12,748 bases of DNA from JAEMQF01 sp049297615 (GTDB lineage Bacteria; Pseudomonadota; Gammaproteobacteria; Burkholderiales; Burkholderiaceae_C): contig JBAQUQ010000069.1 in the NCBI GenBank assembly GCA_049297615.1, forward strand, positions 1 to 12,748, written 5' to 3'. The position numbers and the translations under genes are program-made. How positions within the stretch are numbered: position 1 is the stretch's first letter; each line of letters begins with the position of its first letter. Shown piece by piece: positions 1 to 6,839 of the stretch. A model generated the notes under the pieces. It saw nothing but the letters and a program-made list of their open reading frames with translations, did not search any database and was not told where the DNA came from.

Positions 1-148
1 CCGCCGACTGTGAGCGCGCCACGTGGTCGGCGGCGGCGCGCGTCGAACCGGCGCGCGCGGTGGCCACGAAGACCTCGAGCTGGCGCAGGCCCAGGCGCAG
101 CCGGGGGGGCGCGTGCGGGGCTGTTTCGTGAGCGACTTTTCCGGTCAT
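1..148 (-). CDS. LysR-type transcriptional regulator, N-terminal part (cut by window edge)
   Basis: Reading the minus strand from the ATG whose complement is 146-148 gives 49 codons with no stop before the left edge. After a 15-residue leader the protein continues RLRLGLRQLEVFVATARAGS and then TRAAADHVARSQSA. This is the classic start of a LysR winged helix-turn-helix: LRQLEVF in helix 1, then GS-x-x-x-AA, then the SQSA recognition-helix start. The opening LRQLEVF and the SQSA sequence (rather than TQPA) recall YeiE-type regulators, but the effector domain lies outside the window, so the subgroup is uncertain. The gene is divergent from sat with 147 bases between the start codons, the usual arrangement for a LysR protein controlling its neighbour. 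A perfect dyad covers its own start codon, which suggests autoregulation. Sure of the family; the target is inferred. Confidence 0.8.
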   Translation of the reverse strand, partial: MTGKVAHETAPHAPPRLRLGLRQLEVFVATARAGSTRAAADHVARSQSA

Positions 149-159
149 GATGACCGGAA
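139..159. promoter_or_regulatory. 21-bp perfect dyad over the LysR start codon (candidate operator)
   Basis: The arms TTCCGGTCAT (139-148) and ATGACCGGAA (150-159) are exact reverse complements around a single central G. The left arm includes the start codon of the minus-strand LysR gene, so a bound protein would block its initiation or transcription. The site lies about 137 bases upstream of the sat ATG, in the shared divergent region. An A/T-rich tract (166-180) follows on the sat side and could belong to a promoter, but no well-spaced -35/-10 pair could be assigned. Operator function is inferred. Confidence 0.4.
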
Positions 160-210
160 TTGTCCGCTTTTTCTTTTGAAGAGCAATGCCTAGTATGAGC
201 CCATCGCGGT

Positions 211-250
211 CGTGGCAATCGTCGCAACCAATACGTGGCAATAGCGTCGC
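211..250 (+). repeat. Imperfect direct repeat in the sat leader
   Basis: CGTGGCAAT occurs at 211-219 and again at 234-242. Each copy is followed by GTCGC (221-225 and 246-250), with one base between in the first copy and three in the second. The repeats start 23 bases apart, about two helical turns, and end 46 bases before the sat start codon. They could be tandem activator sites for the divergent LysR protein or part of the sat 5' untranslated region. No other feature explains them. Confidence 0.35.
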
Positions 251-295
251 GCGCCGCTCCTGGCAGCCTCTCAGCACTGGTGCGCCCATCGGTCC

Positions 296-1495
296 ATGCT
301 TCACGCCAACCTGGTCCCCCCCCACGGCGGCGCGCAGCTCAGGCCCCTTCTGCTCGAAGGCGCCGAGCTGGCGCGCGAACGCCAGCGTGCCTTGACCCTG
401 CCGCGCCTGCGCGTGAGTTCACGCGAACGCGGCGACATCATCATGATGGGAATCGGCGGCTTCACGCCGCTCGAAGGCTTCATGTCGCAAGCCGACTGGC
501 GCGGGGTGTGCGACGAAATGCGCACGGCCAGCGGCCTGTTCTGGCCGATCCCGATCACGCTGTCGGCGGATCCGGGCAGCGCCGCTGCGATCGGCATCGG
601 CCAAGACGTCGCCCTGCTCGACCCGGACAACGGCGAATGCCTGGCGACCCTGCGGGTGGCCGAGAAGTACGCCATCGACAAGCAGCACGAATGCGTGCGC
701 GTGTTCAGGACCCTCGACCCGGCCCACCCCGGCGTCAAGATGGTGCTCGACCAGCCGGGCGTGAATCTGGCAGGGCCGGTCAAGGTGCTGTCCCAGGGGG
801 GCTTCCCCGAGAAATACGGCGATCTGTTCATGACGCCGGCGCAGACGCGCAAGTTGTTCAGCTCGCTCGGCTGGTCGCGCGTTGCGGCCTTCCAGACGCG
901 CAACCCCATGCACCGCTCGCACGAATACCTGGCCAAGGTCGCCATCGAGGTGTGCGACGGCGTGCTCGTGCATTCGCTGCTGGGTGCGCTCAAGCCGGGC
1001 GACATCCCGGCCGAGGTGCGCACGCGCGCCATCGCCGCCCTGGCCAAGGGCTATTTCGTTGCCTCGACGATCGTCCAGGCCGGCTATCCGCTGGACATGC
1101 GCTACGCCGGCCCGCGCGAGGCCTTGCTGCACGCGCTGTTCCGCCAGAACTACGGTTGCTCGCACCTGATCGTCGGGCGCGACCATGCCGGCGTGGGCAG
1201 CTACTACGGTCCGTTCGAGGCGCACCAGATCTTCGACGAGATTGCGCAAGACGCATTGGAGACCCAGGCGCTGAAGATCGACGTGGCGTTCTGGTGCTAC
1301 CGCTGCGGCGGCATGGCCTCGGGGCGCACCTGCCCGCATGAGGATGCCGACCGGCTCCAGGTCAGCGGGACGCAGTTTCGCAAGTCGCTGTCCGAGGGCG
1401 CCGATGTGCCGCCCGAATTCAGCCGGCCGGAAGTGGTGGAGATCCTGCGCGCCTACTACGCCGAGTTGGACGCAAGGCCGGTCGCCGTGACCTGA
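296..1495 (+). CDS. sat: Dissimilatory sulfate adenylyltransferase (ATP sulfurylase)
   Basis: 399 residues, the normal length for the single-chain bacterial and archaeal ATP sulfurylase family. The cytoplasmic enzyme interconverts ATP + sulfate with APS + PPi; beside APS reductase in a sulfur oxidiser it is expected to run toward ATP and sulfate. Visible motifs are the nucleotide-binding QTRNPMHRSH (residues 200-209), GRDHAGVG (294-301), and a cysteine cluster CYRCGG...TCPH near residue 340 that matches the zinc site of the prokaryotic family. VSGTQFRKSL follows, as is usual. The PUA-like N-terminal part shows GGFTPLEGFM. ATG 296 is the first in-frame start after a stop at 242-244. No convincing Shine-Dalgarno precedes it, so initiation may be weak or the true start may differ slightly. 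There is no APS kinase domain. Neighbours are the divergent LysR gene upstream and a DsrE-like gene 200 bases downstream. Confidence 0.97.
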   Translation: MLHANLVPPHGGAQLRPLLLEGAELARERQRALTLPRLRVSSRERGDIIMMGIGGFTPLEGFMSQADWRGVCDEMRTASGLFWPIPITLSADPGSAAAIGIGQDVALLDPDNGECLATLRVAEKYAIDKQHECVRVFRTLDPAHPGVKMVLDQPGVNLAGPVKVLSQGGFPEKYGDLFMTPAQTRKLFSSLGWSRVAAFQTRNPMHRSHEYLAKVAIEVCDGVLVHSLLGALKPGDIPAEVRTRAIAALAKGYFVASTIVQAGYPLDMRYAGPREALLHALFRQNYGCSHLIVGRDHAGVGSYYGPFEAHQIFDEIAQDALETQALKIDVAFWCYRCGGMASGRTCPHEDADRLQVSGTQFRKSLSEGADVPPEFSRPEVVEILRAYYAELDARPVAVT

Positions 1496-1590
1496 CCGAC
1501 AAGTCGCGCTTGGCGGTAATTCACCTTGAGGAACAAGAGATCAGGCCCGACGCCACTGCTGACGAAGGCGGTGCCACGTCGATTCGTGAA

Positions 1591-1612
1591 ATTCCATCGT
1601 CCACCATGGAAT
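1591..1612. promoter_or_regulatory. Small dyad in the sat-dsrE-like gap
   Basis: ATTCCAT (1591-1597) and ATGGAAT (1606-1612) are perfect complementary arms separated by 8 bases, in the 200-base gap after sat. No T-tract follows, so a factor-independent terminator is unlikely. It may be an operator or leader hairpin of the next gene. The rest of the gap (1496-1695) shows nothing recognisable; an open frame running through it from a TTG at 1510 has no family resemblance. Confidence 0.2.
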
Positions 1613-1695
1613 GGTTCCGGTCACCGGCGCATTCACCCTGGGGTGTGCCGGTTCGACCCGGGTGTCAGATCAGATCGAAGATTGGAGAATTCAGC

Positions 1696-2133
1696 ATGAA
1701 TCGCAGACTCTGGACCCTGTACGCAAGTTTGACGGCCCTGCTCATGGCGCCCCTGGCCCCGGTCAAGGCGCAAGCCGGCGGCGCCGGCAAGCCGCACAAG
1801 GTCGTCTTTCAGGTGAGTGACGCCGACCCAGCGAAATGGAACCTGGCCTTGAACAATGCCAGCAATGTCCAGCAAGACCTCGGCAAGGACAATGTGGCCA
1901 TCGAGATCGTCGCCTACGGGCCGGGCATAGGCATGCTGAAGCTGGATTCCGTCGTCGGCACCCGCGTCGCCGAGGCCATGCGCTCGGGCACGTCGATCGT
2001 CGCCTGCGTCAACACCATGACCAAGCAGAAACTCTCTCGCGACGACATGCTGTCGAAGATCGGCTATGTCGAGGCCGGCGTGGTCCAGTTGATGAAGCGG
2101 CAGGAGGAGGGTTACGCCTACATCCGGCCCTGA
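1696..2133 (+). CDS. Exported DsrE-like family protein
   Basis: 145 residues. Residues 1-27 form a signal peptide: MNRR, a hydrophobic stretch LYASLTALLMAPLAP, and an AQA cleavage site before GGAGK. The mature part has the DsrE/DsrF-like fold pattern: KVVFQVSDADPAKWNLALNN opens the domain, IEIVAYGPGIGML forms the second strand, and IVACVNTM carries Cys104 where DsrE-type proteins can have a sulfur-carrying cysteine. ATG 1696 is preferred because GGAG (1684-1687) lies 8 bases upstream and the signal peptide begins there. Relatives act in sulfur transfer or are of unknown function; the cytoplasmic DsrEFH complex is a distant relative, not an equivalent. The location between sat and the apr operon suggests handling of sulfane sulfur in the periplasm. 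The family is well supported; the function is inferred. Confidence 0.85.
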   Translation: MNRRLWTLYASLTALLMAPLAPVKAQAGGAGKPHKVVFQVSDADPAKWNLALNNASNVQQDLGKDNVAIEIVAYGPGIGMLKLDSVVGTRVAEAMRSGTSIVACVNTMTKQKLSRDDMLSKIGYVEAGVVQLMKRQEEGYAYIRP

Positions 2134-2194
2134 GTCGGCGGGGCTGGCCGGCCGAGGGCGCGACAGTGCTGCGTGCGCGGATTCGCCCTGCGCC

Positions 2195-2584
2195 TCAGAC
2201 CTGCCGCCACGGCAGGCCGTGCTTGCGCCAGCCGCCCACGGTGCCGCGGTGGTGTTCGGTGTCGAGCTCCCCCTCGAAGCCTTCGAGCACATTGGCCACG
2301 TGGGTGAAGCCGTGCTTTTCGAGCTCAGCGCCGGCGTCGACAGAGCGTTTGCCGCTGCGGCAAATCAGGATGATCGGCCTGTCCTTGCGGCCGGCCATGC
2401 GCAGCACTTCATCGGCGAAGTGCGGGTTGACGTCGAACTCGGGCGCCGTGTTCCACTCGATATTGATCGCATCGATGGGGTGGCCGACGTAGAAGAATTC
2501 GATTTCGGTTCGGCAGTCGATCAACAACGTATTGGGGCTGCTGTTGAGTACGTCGTGGGCTTGCTTGGGTTCGAGGTGGTCCAT
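2195..2584 (-). CDS. Single-domain rhodanese (sulfurtransferase)
   Basis: 129 residues, typical of a stand-alone cytoplasmic rhodanese domain. It shows the CH2A-like strand TLLIDCRTEIEFFYVGHPID, the substrate loop INIEWN, and the active-site loop CRSGKRS with Cys75, which would carry the persulfide. VLEGFEGELD and the C-terminal GGWRKHGLPW are the usual ending of this group. No signal peptide or second domain is seen. AGGAG (complement of 2591-2595) lies 6 bases before the ATG. It runs convergently to the DsrE-like gene (61 bases apart) and divergently from the metallophosphoesterase, so it is not in their operon. It is likely to move sulfane sulfur to or from a carrier in the oxidation pathway; the donor and acceptor cannot be read from the sequence. 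Confidence 0.93.
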   Translation of the reverse strand: MDHLEPKQAHDVLNSSPNTLLIDCRTEIEFFYVGHPIDAINIEWNTAPEFDVNPHFADEVLRMAGRKDRPIILICRSGKRSVDAGAELEKHGFTHVANVLEGFEGELDTEHHRGTVGGWRKHGLPWRQV

Positions 2585-2635
2585 GGTTTGCTCCTGGCGC
2601 GCATTGTCCGAGCGAATCGTACCCGCACAAGGAAA

Positions 2636-2669
2636 CGATATTCATATCGGCATGACGAACTGCGATATG
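2636..2669. promoter_or_regulatory. Three CGATAT half-sites between divergent genes (candidate operator)
   Basis: CGATAT (2636-2641) and ATATCG (2644-2649) form a perfect dyad around TC. A further CGATATG (2663-2669) is the exact reverse complement of CATATCG (2643-2649). The half-sites stand out as an A/T-rich patch in G+C-rich DNA and lie in the 165-base divergent region between the rhodanese and metallophosphoesterase genes. Repeated short dyads like this resemble sites for ArsR-type or other small dimeric repressors. No such regulator gene is in the window, so the binder is unknown. Confidence 0.35.
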
Positions 2670-2749
2670 GCCGCGGCACGGGCCGGCAACAGCGCCGCCT
2701 CGTGCTGCCCCCGGCGTCCTTCTCATCGCCATCCGCTTAGGAGCTTCGC

Positions 2750-3262
2750 TTGAAAATCTGCATCGTCTCCGACAGCCACGACCGCGCCGACGCACTCGCC
2801 GAATCGGTGCGCGAGGCGCAGGCGCAGGGCGCGCAGGCGGTGCTTCATTGCGGCGACCTGATCGGTGCGCAGTCGCTCAAGCCCGCCCTGGCGCCGGGTT
2901 TGCCGGTGCACCTGATCCACGGCAACAACGTCGGCGACCCGACCGCGCTGAACAAACTGGTGCGCACGAGCAACGGACTGCTGCACTACCACGGCGCCGA
3001 CGCCCGCATCGAACTCGCCGGGAGGCGGATCTTTCTCGTTCACTATGACGACTACGGCTACGCCATGGCCTGCACCGGCGACTGGGAGCTGGTGTGCTGC
3101 GGGCACTCGCACCGGGCCGAAGTGCGCAAGGTGGCAAGCGTGAAAGGCACGGCGACCTGGCTCGTCAATCCCGGCACGGTGGCCGGACTCGCCGCAGCTT
3201 CGACATGGGTGCTGGGCGACCTCGCGGCAATGCGCTTCGAGCTGCGCGAACTGGGCAAGTAG
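2750..3262 (+). CDS. YfcE/MJ0936-type metallophosphoesterase
   Basis: 170 residues, the usual size of the small calcineurin-like phosphodiesterases of the YfcE/MJ0936 group. Metal-binding motifs occur in order: SDSH (Asp8, His10), CGD (Asp36), GNN (Asn59), the His98 region VHYDD, and GHSH (His119, His121). VNPGTV follows, as in this family. These proteins are cytoplasmic, use two metal ions (often Mn or Ni) and cleave phosphodiesters in vitro; natural substrates are mostly unknown. Translation starts at TTG 2750 with AGGAG (2739-2743) six bases upstream; no ATG gives the conserved MKICIVSDSH start. It precedes aprM by 138 bases. A role in the sulfur pathway is not evident from the sequence. 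Confidence 0.93.
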   Translation: MKICIVSDSHDRADALAESVREAQAQGAQAVLHCGDLIGAQSLKPALAPGLPVHLIHGNNVGDPTALNKLVRTSNGLLHYHGADARIELAGRRIFLVHYDDYGYAMACTGDWELVCCGHSHRAEVRKVASVKGTATWLVNPGTVAGLAAASTWVLGDLAAMRFELRELGK

Positions 3263-3287
3263 GCCTGGCAGCACCTGCAGCAAGGCC
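3262..3287 (+). terminator. Imperfect hairpin directly after the metallophosphoesterase
   Basis: The stretch from the last base of the stop codon folds on itself: 12 bases (3262-3273) against 12 bases (3276-3287), with 10 of 12 positions complementary. No T-run follows, so it may only stabilise mRNA ends or act with Rho. It separates the phosphoesterase from the aprMBA operon. Confidence 0.28.
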
Positions 3288-3302
3288 CGGCATTCATCGC
3301 CT

Positions 3303-3327
3303 CTATGGGCACATAGCAAAGTTTGCT
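3303..3327. promoter_or_regulatory. Overlapping dyads upstream of aprM (candidate operator)
   Basis: Two dyads overlap about 75-100 bases before the aprM start. CTATG (3303-3307) pairs with CATAG (3312-3316), and AGCAAA (3315-3320) pairs with TTTGCT (3322-3327) around a single G. Symmetry of this size upstream of an operon is typical of sites for LysR-type activators, two of which are encoded in the window. A TAGAAT at 3352-3357 could be a -10 element, but no -35 at proper spacing was found. Function is inferred. Confidence 0.35.
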
Positions 3328-3400
3328 GGGCCGAACCCGGCATGCCACTCCTAGAATTCACCACAGGTCCAGTGACAAGACGATCGAGGAGACTGCCACG

Positions 3401-4186
3401 ATGTTCGCCAACAATCCATTCGCGGCCTTGACCGATGTATTGCCCGCGAACGCGATGCAGGTTTATCTGATTCTCATGGTGCTTGCGGTGCTCGCCGGAA
3501 CCCTGTACGACATCGTTCACAAGGGCAGCGCCAAGTATTTTTTCCACAACTGGCAGAAGGCGAAGAACAAGGGAGCGAGCCAGGTCAGCGGCACCGAGAT
3601 GGTGTCGCTCGCCGTGAAGACCGGCCTGGTGGATGTGCTGGCATCCGGGGAATTCTGCAGCGCGCGCCGCCGGCTCGCGCATCTGCTGACCATGTACGGT
3701 TTCGTGATCTACGTCGCCACCACTGCCATCATGGTGTTCGGCTATCCGACGCCCGCGACACCCACGCCCGCTGTCGTGCCATGGCTGTGGTGGATCGGCG
3801 GCTCGATGATTTGCCTGGGCGGATACTGGTTCTGGTTCTTCATCAGGGTCGATGTCGCCGCCGAGGGCCAATCGCCGCTGCGCCTGATGCGCGCGGATCT
3901 GTTCGTGCTCTCGCTGCTGGGCAGTGTCACGCTGGGCCTGATCTGGGCCTTTCTGCAAGCGACCGCAGGTTCCGCGGCCACCGTGCTGTTCGGCTTGTAC
4001 ATCATTGCCACGACGGTGCTGTTCGGGTCGGTCGCGTGGTCCAAGTTCGCGCATATGTTCTTCAAGCCCGCGGCGGCGTTCGAGAAGAGAGTTTCCTATG
4101 CGAACGGCACGAGGAGCAACCTGCCCGGCCCCGCCGCCAAGCCCGAGCAGTTCGGCAGCGCGCGCGGGCAGCCCCGGCACTACTGA
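3401..4186 (+). CDS. aprM: AprM, membrane subunit of dissimilatory APS reductase
   Basis: 261 residues with five clear hydrophobic segments, near 20-42, 94-117, 127-148, 166-187 and 190-212. His94 (RLAHLL) and His218 (KFAHMFF) lie at the membrane boundaries, where haem b ligands of NarI/DsrM-like proteins are found; that role is inferred. AprM is the membrane protein encoded with aprBA in many sulfur oxidisers that lack QmoABC, and is thought to pass electrons from sulfite oxidation to the quinone pool. GAGGAG (3386-3391) sits 9 bases before the ATG. It is the first gene of the apr operon, with 35 bases to aprB. The soluble C-terminal tail is rich in Gly, Pro and Arg. The name rests on the aprB-aprA context as much as on the protein. 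Confidence 0.9.
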   Translation: MFANNPFAALTDVLPANAMQVYLILMVLAVLAGTLYDIVHKGSAKYFFHNWQKAKNKGASQVSGTEMVSLAVKTGLVDVLASGEFCSARRRLAHLLTMYGFVIYVATTAIMVFGYPTPATPTPAVVPWLWWIGGSMICLGGYWFWFFIRVDVAAEGQSPLRLMRADLFVLSLLGSVTLGLIWAFLQATAGSAATVLFGLYIIATTVLFGSVAWSKFAHMFFKPAAAFEKRVSYANGTRSNLPGPAAKPEQFGSARGQPRHY

Positions 4187-4221
4187 TCAGCCCACCCTTT
4201 CACCCAGAGACCAAGAGCGCC

Positions 4222-4686
4222 ATGCCCACCTTCGTTTACATGACCCGCTGCGACGGCTGCGGGCACTGCGTCGACATCTGCCCGTCCGACATCATGCACA
4301 TCGACAAGGTCACGCGCCGGGCCTACAACATCGAGCCCAACATGTGCTGGGAGTGTTACTCCTGCGTCAAGGCCTGCCCGCAGAACGCCATCGATGCGCG
4401 CGGTTATGCCGACTTCGCCCCGCTCGGACACAGCGTGCGGGTGCTGCGCGAAGAGGCCAAGGCGACCATTTCATGGAAGCTCAAGTTCCGCGACGGCCGC
4501 GAGAAGAACTTCGAGTCGCCGATCCGCACGACACCCTGGGGGTCGATCAAGGGGCCGGCCGAATACGCTGCGCCCCGGCCTGCGGATTTCGCCAATCAGG
4601 AACTTGCGCATGAACCGCAAGGGCTCAATATCCCCGGGGGCTTGCCCGCCTTGCGCCCCGACCAACTCAAGCAGGGAGTCGTGTGA
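4222..4686 (+). CDS. aprB: APS reductase beta (iron-sulfur) subunit
   Basis: 154 residues, the normal size. Two [4Fe-4S] motifs are intact: CDGCGHCVDICP (Cys10, 13, 16, 20) and CWECYSCVKACP (Cys42, 45, 48, 52). Trp43, between the clusters, matches the tryptophan thought to assist electron transfer in AprB. The C-terminal extension (after residue 60), with FRDGREKNFESPIRTTPWGS, is the part that wraps around AprA in known structures. AprB takes electrons from the AprA flavin as sulfite and AMP form APS in the cytoplasm. Its TGA stop overlaps the aprA ATG by one base, indicating translational coupling. Confidence 0.97.
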   Translation: MPTFVYMTRCDGCGHCVDICPSDIMHIDKVTRRAYNIEPNMCWECYSCVKACPQNAIDARGYADFAPLGHSVRVLREEAKATISWKLKFRDGREKNFESPIRTTPWGSIKGPAEYAAPRPADFANQELAHEPQGLNIPGGLPALRPDQLKQGVV

Positions 4687-6530
4687 TGGGACTGTTCGGA
4701 GGCAGGAAGACTGTATTCGTCGATGCGGACATCCTCGTCATCGGCGGCGGAATGGCCGGTTGCGGGGCGACCTACGAGTCGCGCTACTGGGGGCGCGACC
4801 TGAAGATCGTCTGCGTCGAGAAAGCCAACATCGAGCGCAGCGGCGCGGTCGCCCAGGGCCTGTACGCGATCAACTGCTACATGGGCATGCAATGGGGCGA
4901 GAACCAGCCCGAGGACCATGTGCGCTACGCCCGCAACGACCTGATGGGCCTGGTGCGCGAGGACCTGGGCTACGACATCGCGCGGCACGTGGACTCCTCG
5001 GTGCACAAGTTCGAGGAATGGGGCCTGCCGATCATGAAGGACCCCAAGACCGGCCGCTACCAGCGCGAGGGCAAGTGGCAGATCATGATCCACGGCGAAA
5101 GCTACAAGCCCATCGTCGCCGAGGCGGCGCGCAAGGCCGCCACCGAGGTCTACAACCGGATCATGGTGACCCACCTGCTGATGGACAAGAGCAAGGCGAA
5201 CCGGGTCGCCGGCGCCGTCGGCTTCAACGTGCGAACCGGGGACTTCCATGTGTTTCGCGCCAAAGCCGTCATCATCGGCGCCGGCGGTGCGTCGCACATC
5301 TTCAAGCCGCGTTCCGTGGGCGAGGGGATGGGGCGGACCTGGTATGCGCCCTGGAGCAGCGGATCGGCCTACGCCTTGCCGATCCAGGTTGGCGCGAAGA
5401 TGACACAGATGGAAAACCGCATCGTCCTGACGCGTTTCAAGGACGGCTATGGCCCCGTGGGCGCCTACTTCCTGCACCTCAAGACCTACACGCAGAACGG
5501 CAAGGGCGAGGAGTACGAGAAGAGGTGGTACGAGCACACCAAGGCCCTGGTGGGAGACTACATCGACCACCATCCGGTGCCGACCTGCCTGCGCAACCAC
5601 GCCTTCATCGAGGAGATGAAGGCCGGCGGCGGCCCCATCCGCATGGTGACCAAGGAGGCCTTCCAGGACCCCCACAAAGAGACCGTCGGCTGGGAAAACT
5701 TCCTGGGCATGACGATCGGGCAGGCCGTGGTCTGGGCGTCGCAGAACATCGACCCCAAGGAAACCAACCCCGAGCTGACCATGTCCGAGCCTTATGTGAT
5801 GGGCTCGCACGCCACCTGCTCGGGCGCGTGGGCGAGCGGGCCGGAAGACTACGCCCCGGCGGACTACCAGTGGGGCTACAACCGCATGATGACGGTCGAC
5901 GGCCTGTTCGGCGCGGGCGACACCATCGGCGGCACGGCGCACAAGTTTTCCTCTGGGTCGTTCACCGAAGGCCGGATCGCCGCCAAGGCGGCGGTGAGGT
6001 ACGTGAGCGACATGGGGCGCGACCAGCCTCAGGTCAGCGAACAGGAATATCAGGAGCTCGAAAAAACGATCTTCCAGCCCATGGAGAACTACCGCGTGGG
6101 CCGCAACGAGATCACGGCGGGAACCGTGTCGCCGAGCTATCTGCTGCCGATCCACGGCTTGCAGCGCCTCGAGAAGATCATGGACGAATACGTCGGCGGG
6201 ACCAGCACCAACTACATGACGAATGCCCACATGCTGAACCGCGGCCTCGAGTTGCTGTCCATGCTGAAGGAAGACATGGACCACATCGGCGCCGAAGACC
6301 TGCACCAGCTTCAGCGCACGTGGGAGTTGCAGCACCGCCTGCTGGCCTCGGAGTCGGTCACCCATCACACGCTGTTCCGCGAGGAAACGCGCTGGCCGGG
6401 GTACTACTACCGCGGCGACCACATGAAGCTCGACGACAAGGATTGGCATTGCTTCACCCTGTCGCGCTTCGACCGCGATTCCGGCAAGTGGGCCATGGAG
6501 AAGGCGCCCGTCTACCACATCATCGACTGA
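4686..6530 (+). CDS. aprA: APS reductase alpha (flavin) subunit
   Basis: 614 residues, close to the family norm. It catalyses sulfite + AMP = APS + 2 electrons on FAD in the cytoplasm. The N-terminal Rossmann motif is ILVIGGGMAGCGA (GxGxxG at 20-25), followed by VEKANIERSGAVAQGL, which contacts FAD. The central capping domain has GRTWYAPWSSGSAYA and MENRIVLTRFKDGYGPVGA, which should supply the active-site Trp and Arg. SHATCSGAW holds His375, matching the substrate-site His of known AprA. GAGDTIGGTAHKFSSGSFTEG is the C-terminal FAD loop. ATG 4686 is preferred over the in-frame GTG 4683 because GGGAG (4674-4678) is then 7 bases upstream. The chain is complete, with no missing residues among those checked. 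It is the last gene of aprMBA. Confidence 0.98.
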   Translation: MGLFGGRKTVFVDADILVIGGGMAGCGATYESRYWGRDLKIVCVEKANIERSGAVAQGLYAINCYMGMQWGENQPEDHVRYARNDLMGLVREDLGYDIARHVDSSVHKFEEWGLPIMKDPKTGRYQREGKWQIMIHGESYKPIVAEAARKAATEVYNRIMVTHLLMDKSKANRVAGAVGFNVRTGDFHVFRAKAVIIGAGGASHIFKPRSVGEGMGRTWYAPWSSGSAYALPIQVGAKMTQMENRIVLTRFKDGYGPVGAYFLHLKTYTQNGKGEEYEKRWYEHTKALVGDYIDHHPVPTCLRNHAFIEEMKAGGGPIRMVTKEAFQDPHKETVGWENFLGMTIGQAVVWASQNIDPKETNPELTMSEPYVMGSHATCSGAWASGPEDYAPADYQWGYNRMMTVDGLFGAGDTIGGTAHKFSSGSFTEGRIAAKAAVRYVSDMGRDQPQVSEQEYQELEKTIFQPMENYRVGRNEITAGTVSPSYLLPIHGLQRLEKIMDEYVGGTSTNYMTNAHMLNRGLELLSMLKEDMDHIGAEDLHQLQRTWELQHRLLASESVTHHTLFREETRWPGYYYRGDHMKLDDKDWHCFTLSRFDRDSGKWAMEKAPVYHIID

Positions 6531-6839
6531 GGCGGCTGAAGGCCGAGCCTGTCAATGTCACGGGCTTGAAGTGCGATCCGGAGGCAGCATCGCACTGCAC
6601 GCACTACAATAAATTGCCAGCACGGGAGGGGAATAGGCGGTAGTGTCGCTTCGCTCGTCGGCAAAGCAGCGCACTCAGGGGAGCCGACCTAATCTGGCTG
6701 TGGCGCAGACGCGAATGGCAAATTGCAGAGTTGCTTGCACGCCAGATAGGCACGCGCTGACCTGCCGGCGCGCACTCACCCGTTCAGCGAATACCCAAGC
6801 GGCGACGGCTTCCTCCATACAACAGGCGGACCGCGGGCC
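6531..6839. other. 309-base gap between aprA and the substrate-binding protein gene
   Basis: The first part holds a hairpin (6570-6596, listed separately). A TACAAT (6605-6610) resembles a -10 box but has no -35 at proper spacing. A purine-rich GGAGGGGAATAGG (6625-6637) precedes a GTG at 6643 that opens a 66-codon frame to 6843. Its composition is Arg/Ala/Thr-rich and unlike a conserved protein, so it is not called. Nothing else is recognised. Confidence 0.5.
6570..6596 (+). terminator. Hairpin after aprA
   Basis: AGTGCGAT (6570-6577) and ATCGCACT (6589-6596) are exact complements around an 11-base loop, 40 bases after the aprA stop. It is well placed to end or protect the aprMBA transcript. 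No T-run follows, so factor-independent termination is doubtful. Confidence 0.4.

Noticed and set aside
235..1341. 368-codon plus-strand frame overlapping sat
   Set aside because: It is a different frame from sat, which carries intact ATP sulfurylase motifs. The product is Arg/Ala-rich shadow sequence.
1510..1695. N-terminal extension of the DsrE-like protein from a TTG at 1510
   Set aside because: The extension has no family resemblance and would bury the signal peptide. ATG 1696 has a good ribosome site and starts the signal sequence.
4596..6518. 640-codon open frame on the minus strand opposite aprA
   Set aside because: It is antiphase to aprA, which has all expected motifs. The product is low-complexity and rich in His, Val and Arg.
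4394..6643. 749-codon plus-strand frame overlapping aprB and aprA
   Set aside because: It is out of frame with two clearly conserved genes and its product is Arg/Gly/Pro-rich with no recognisable domain.
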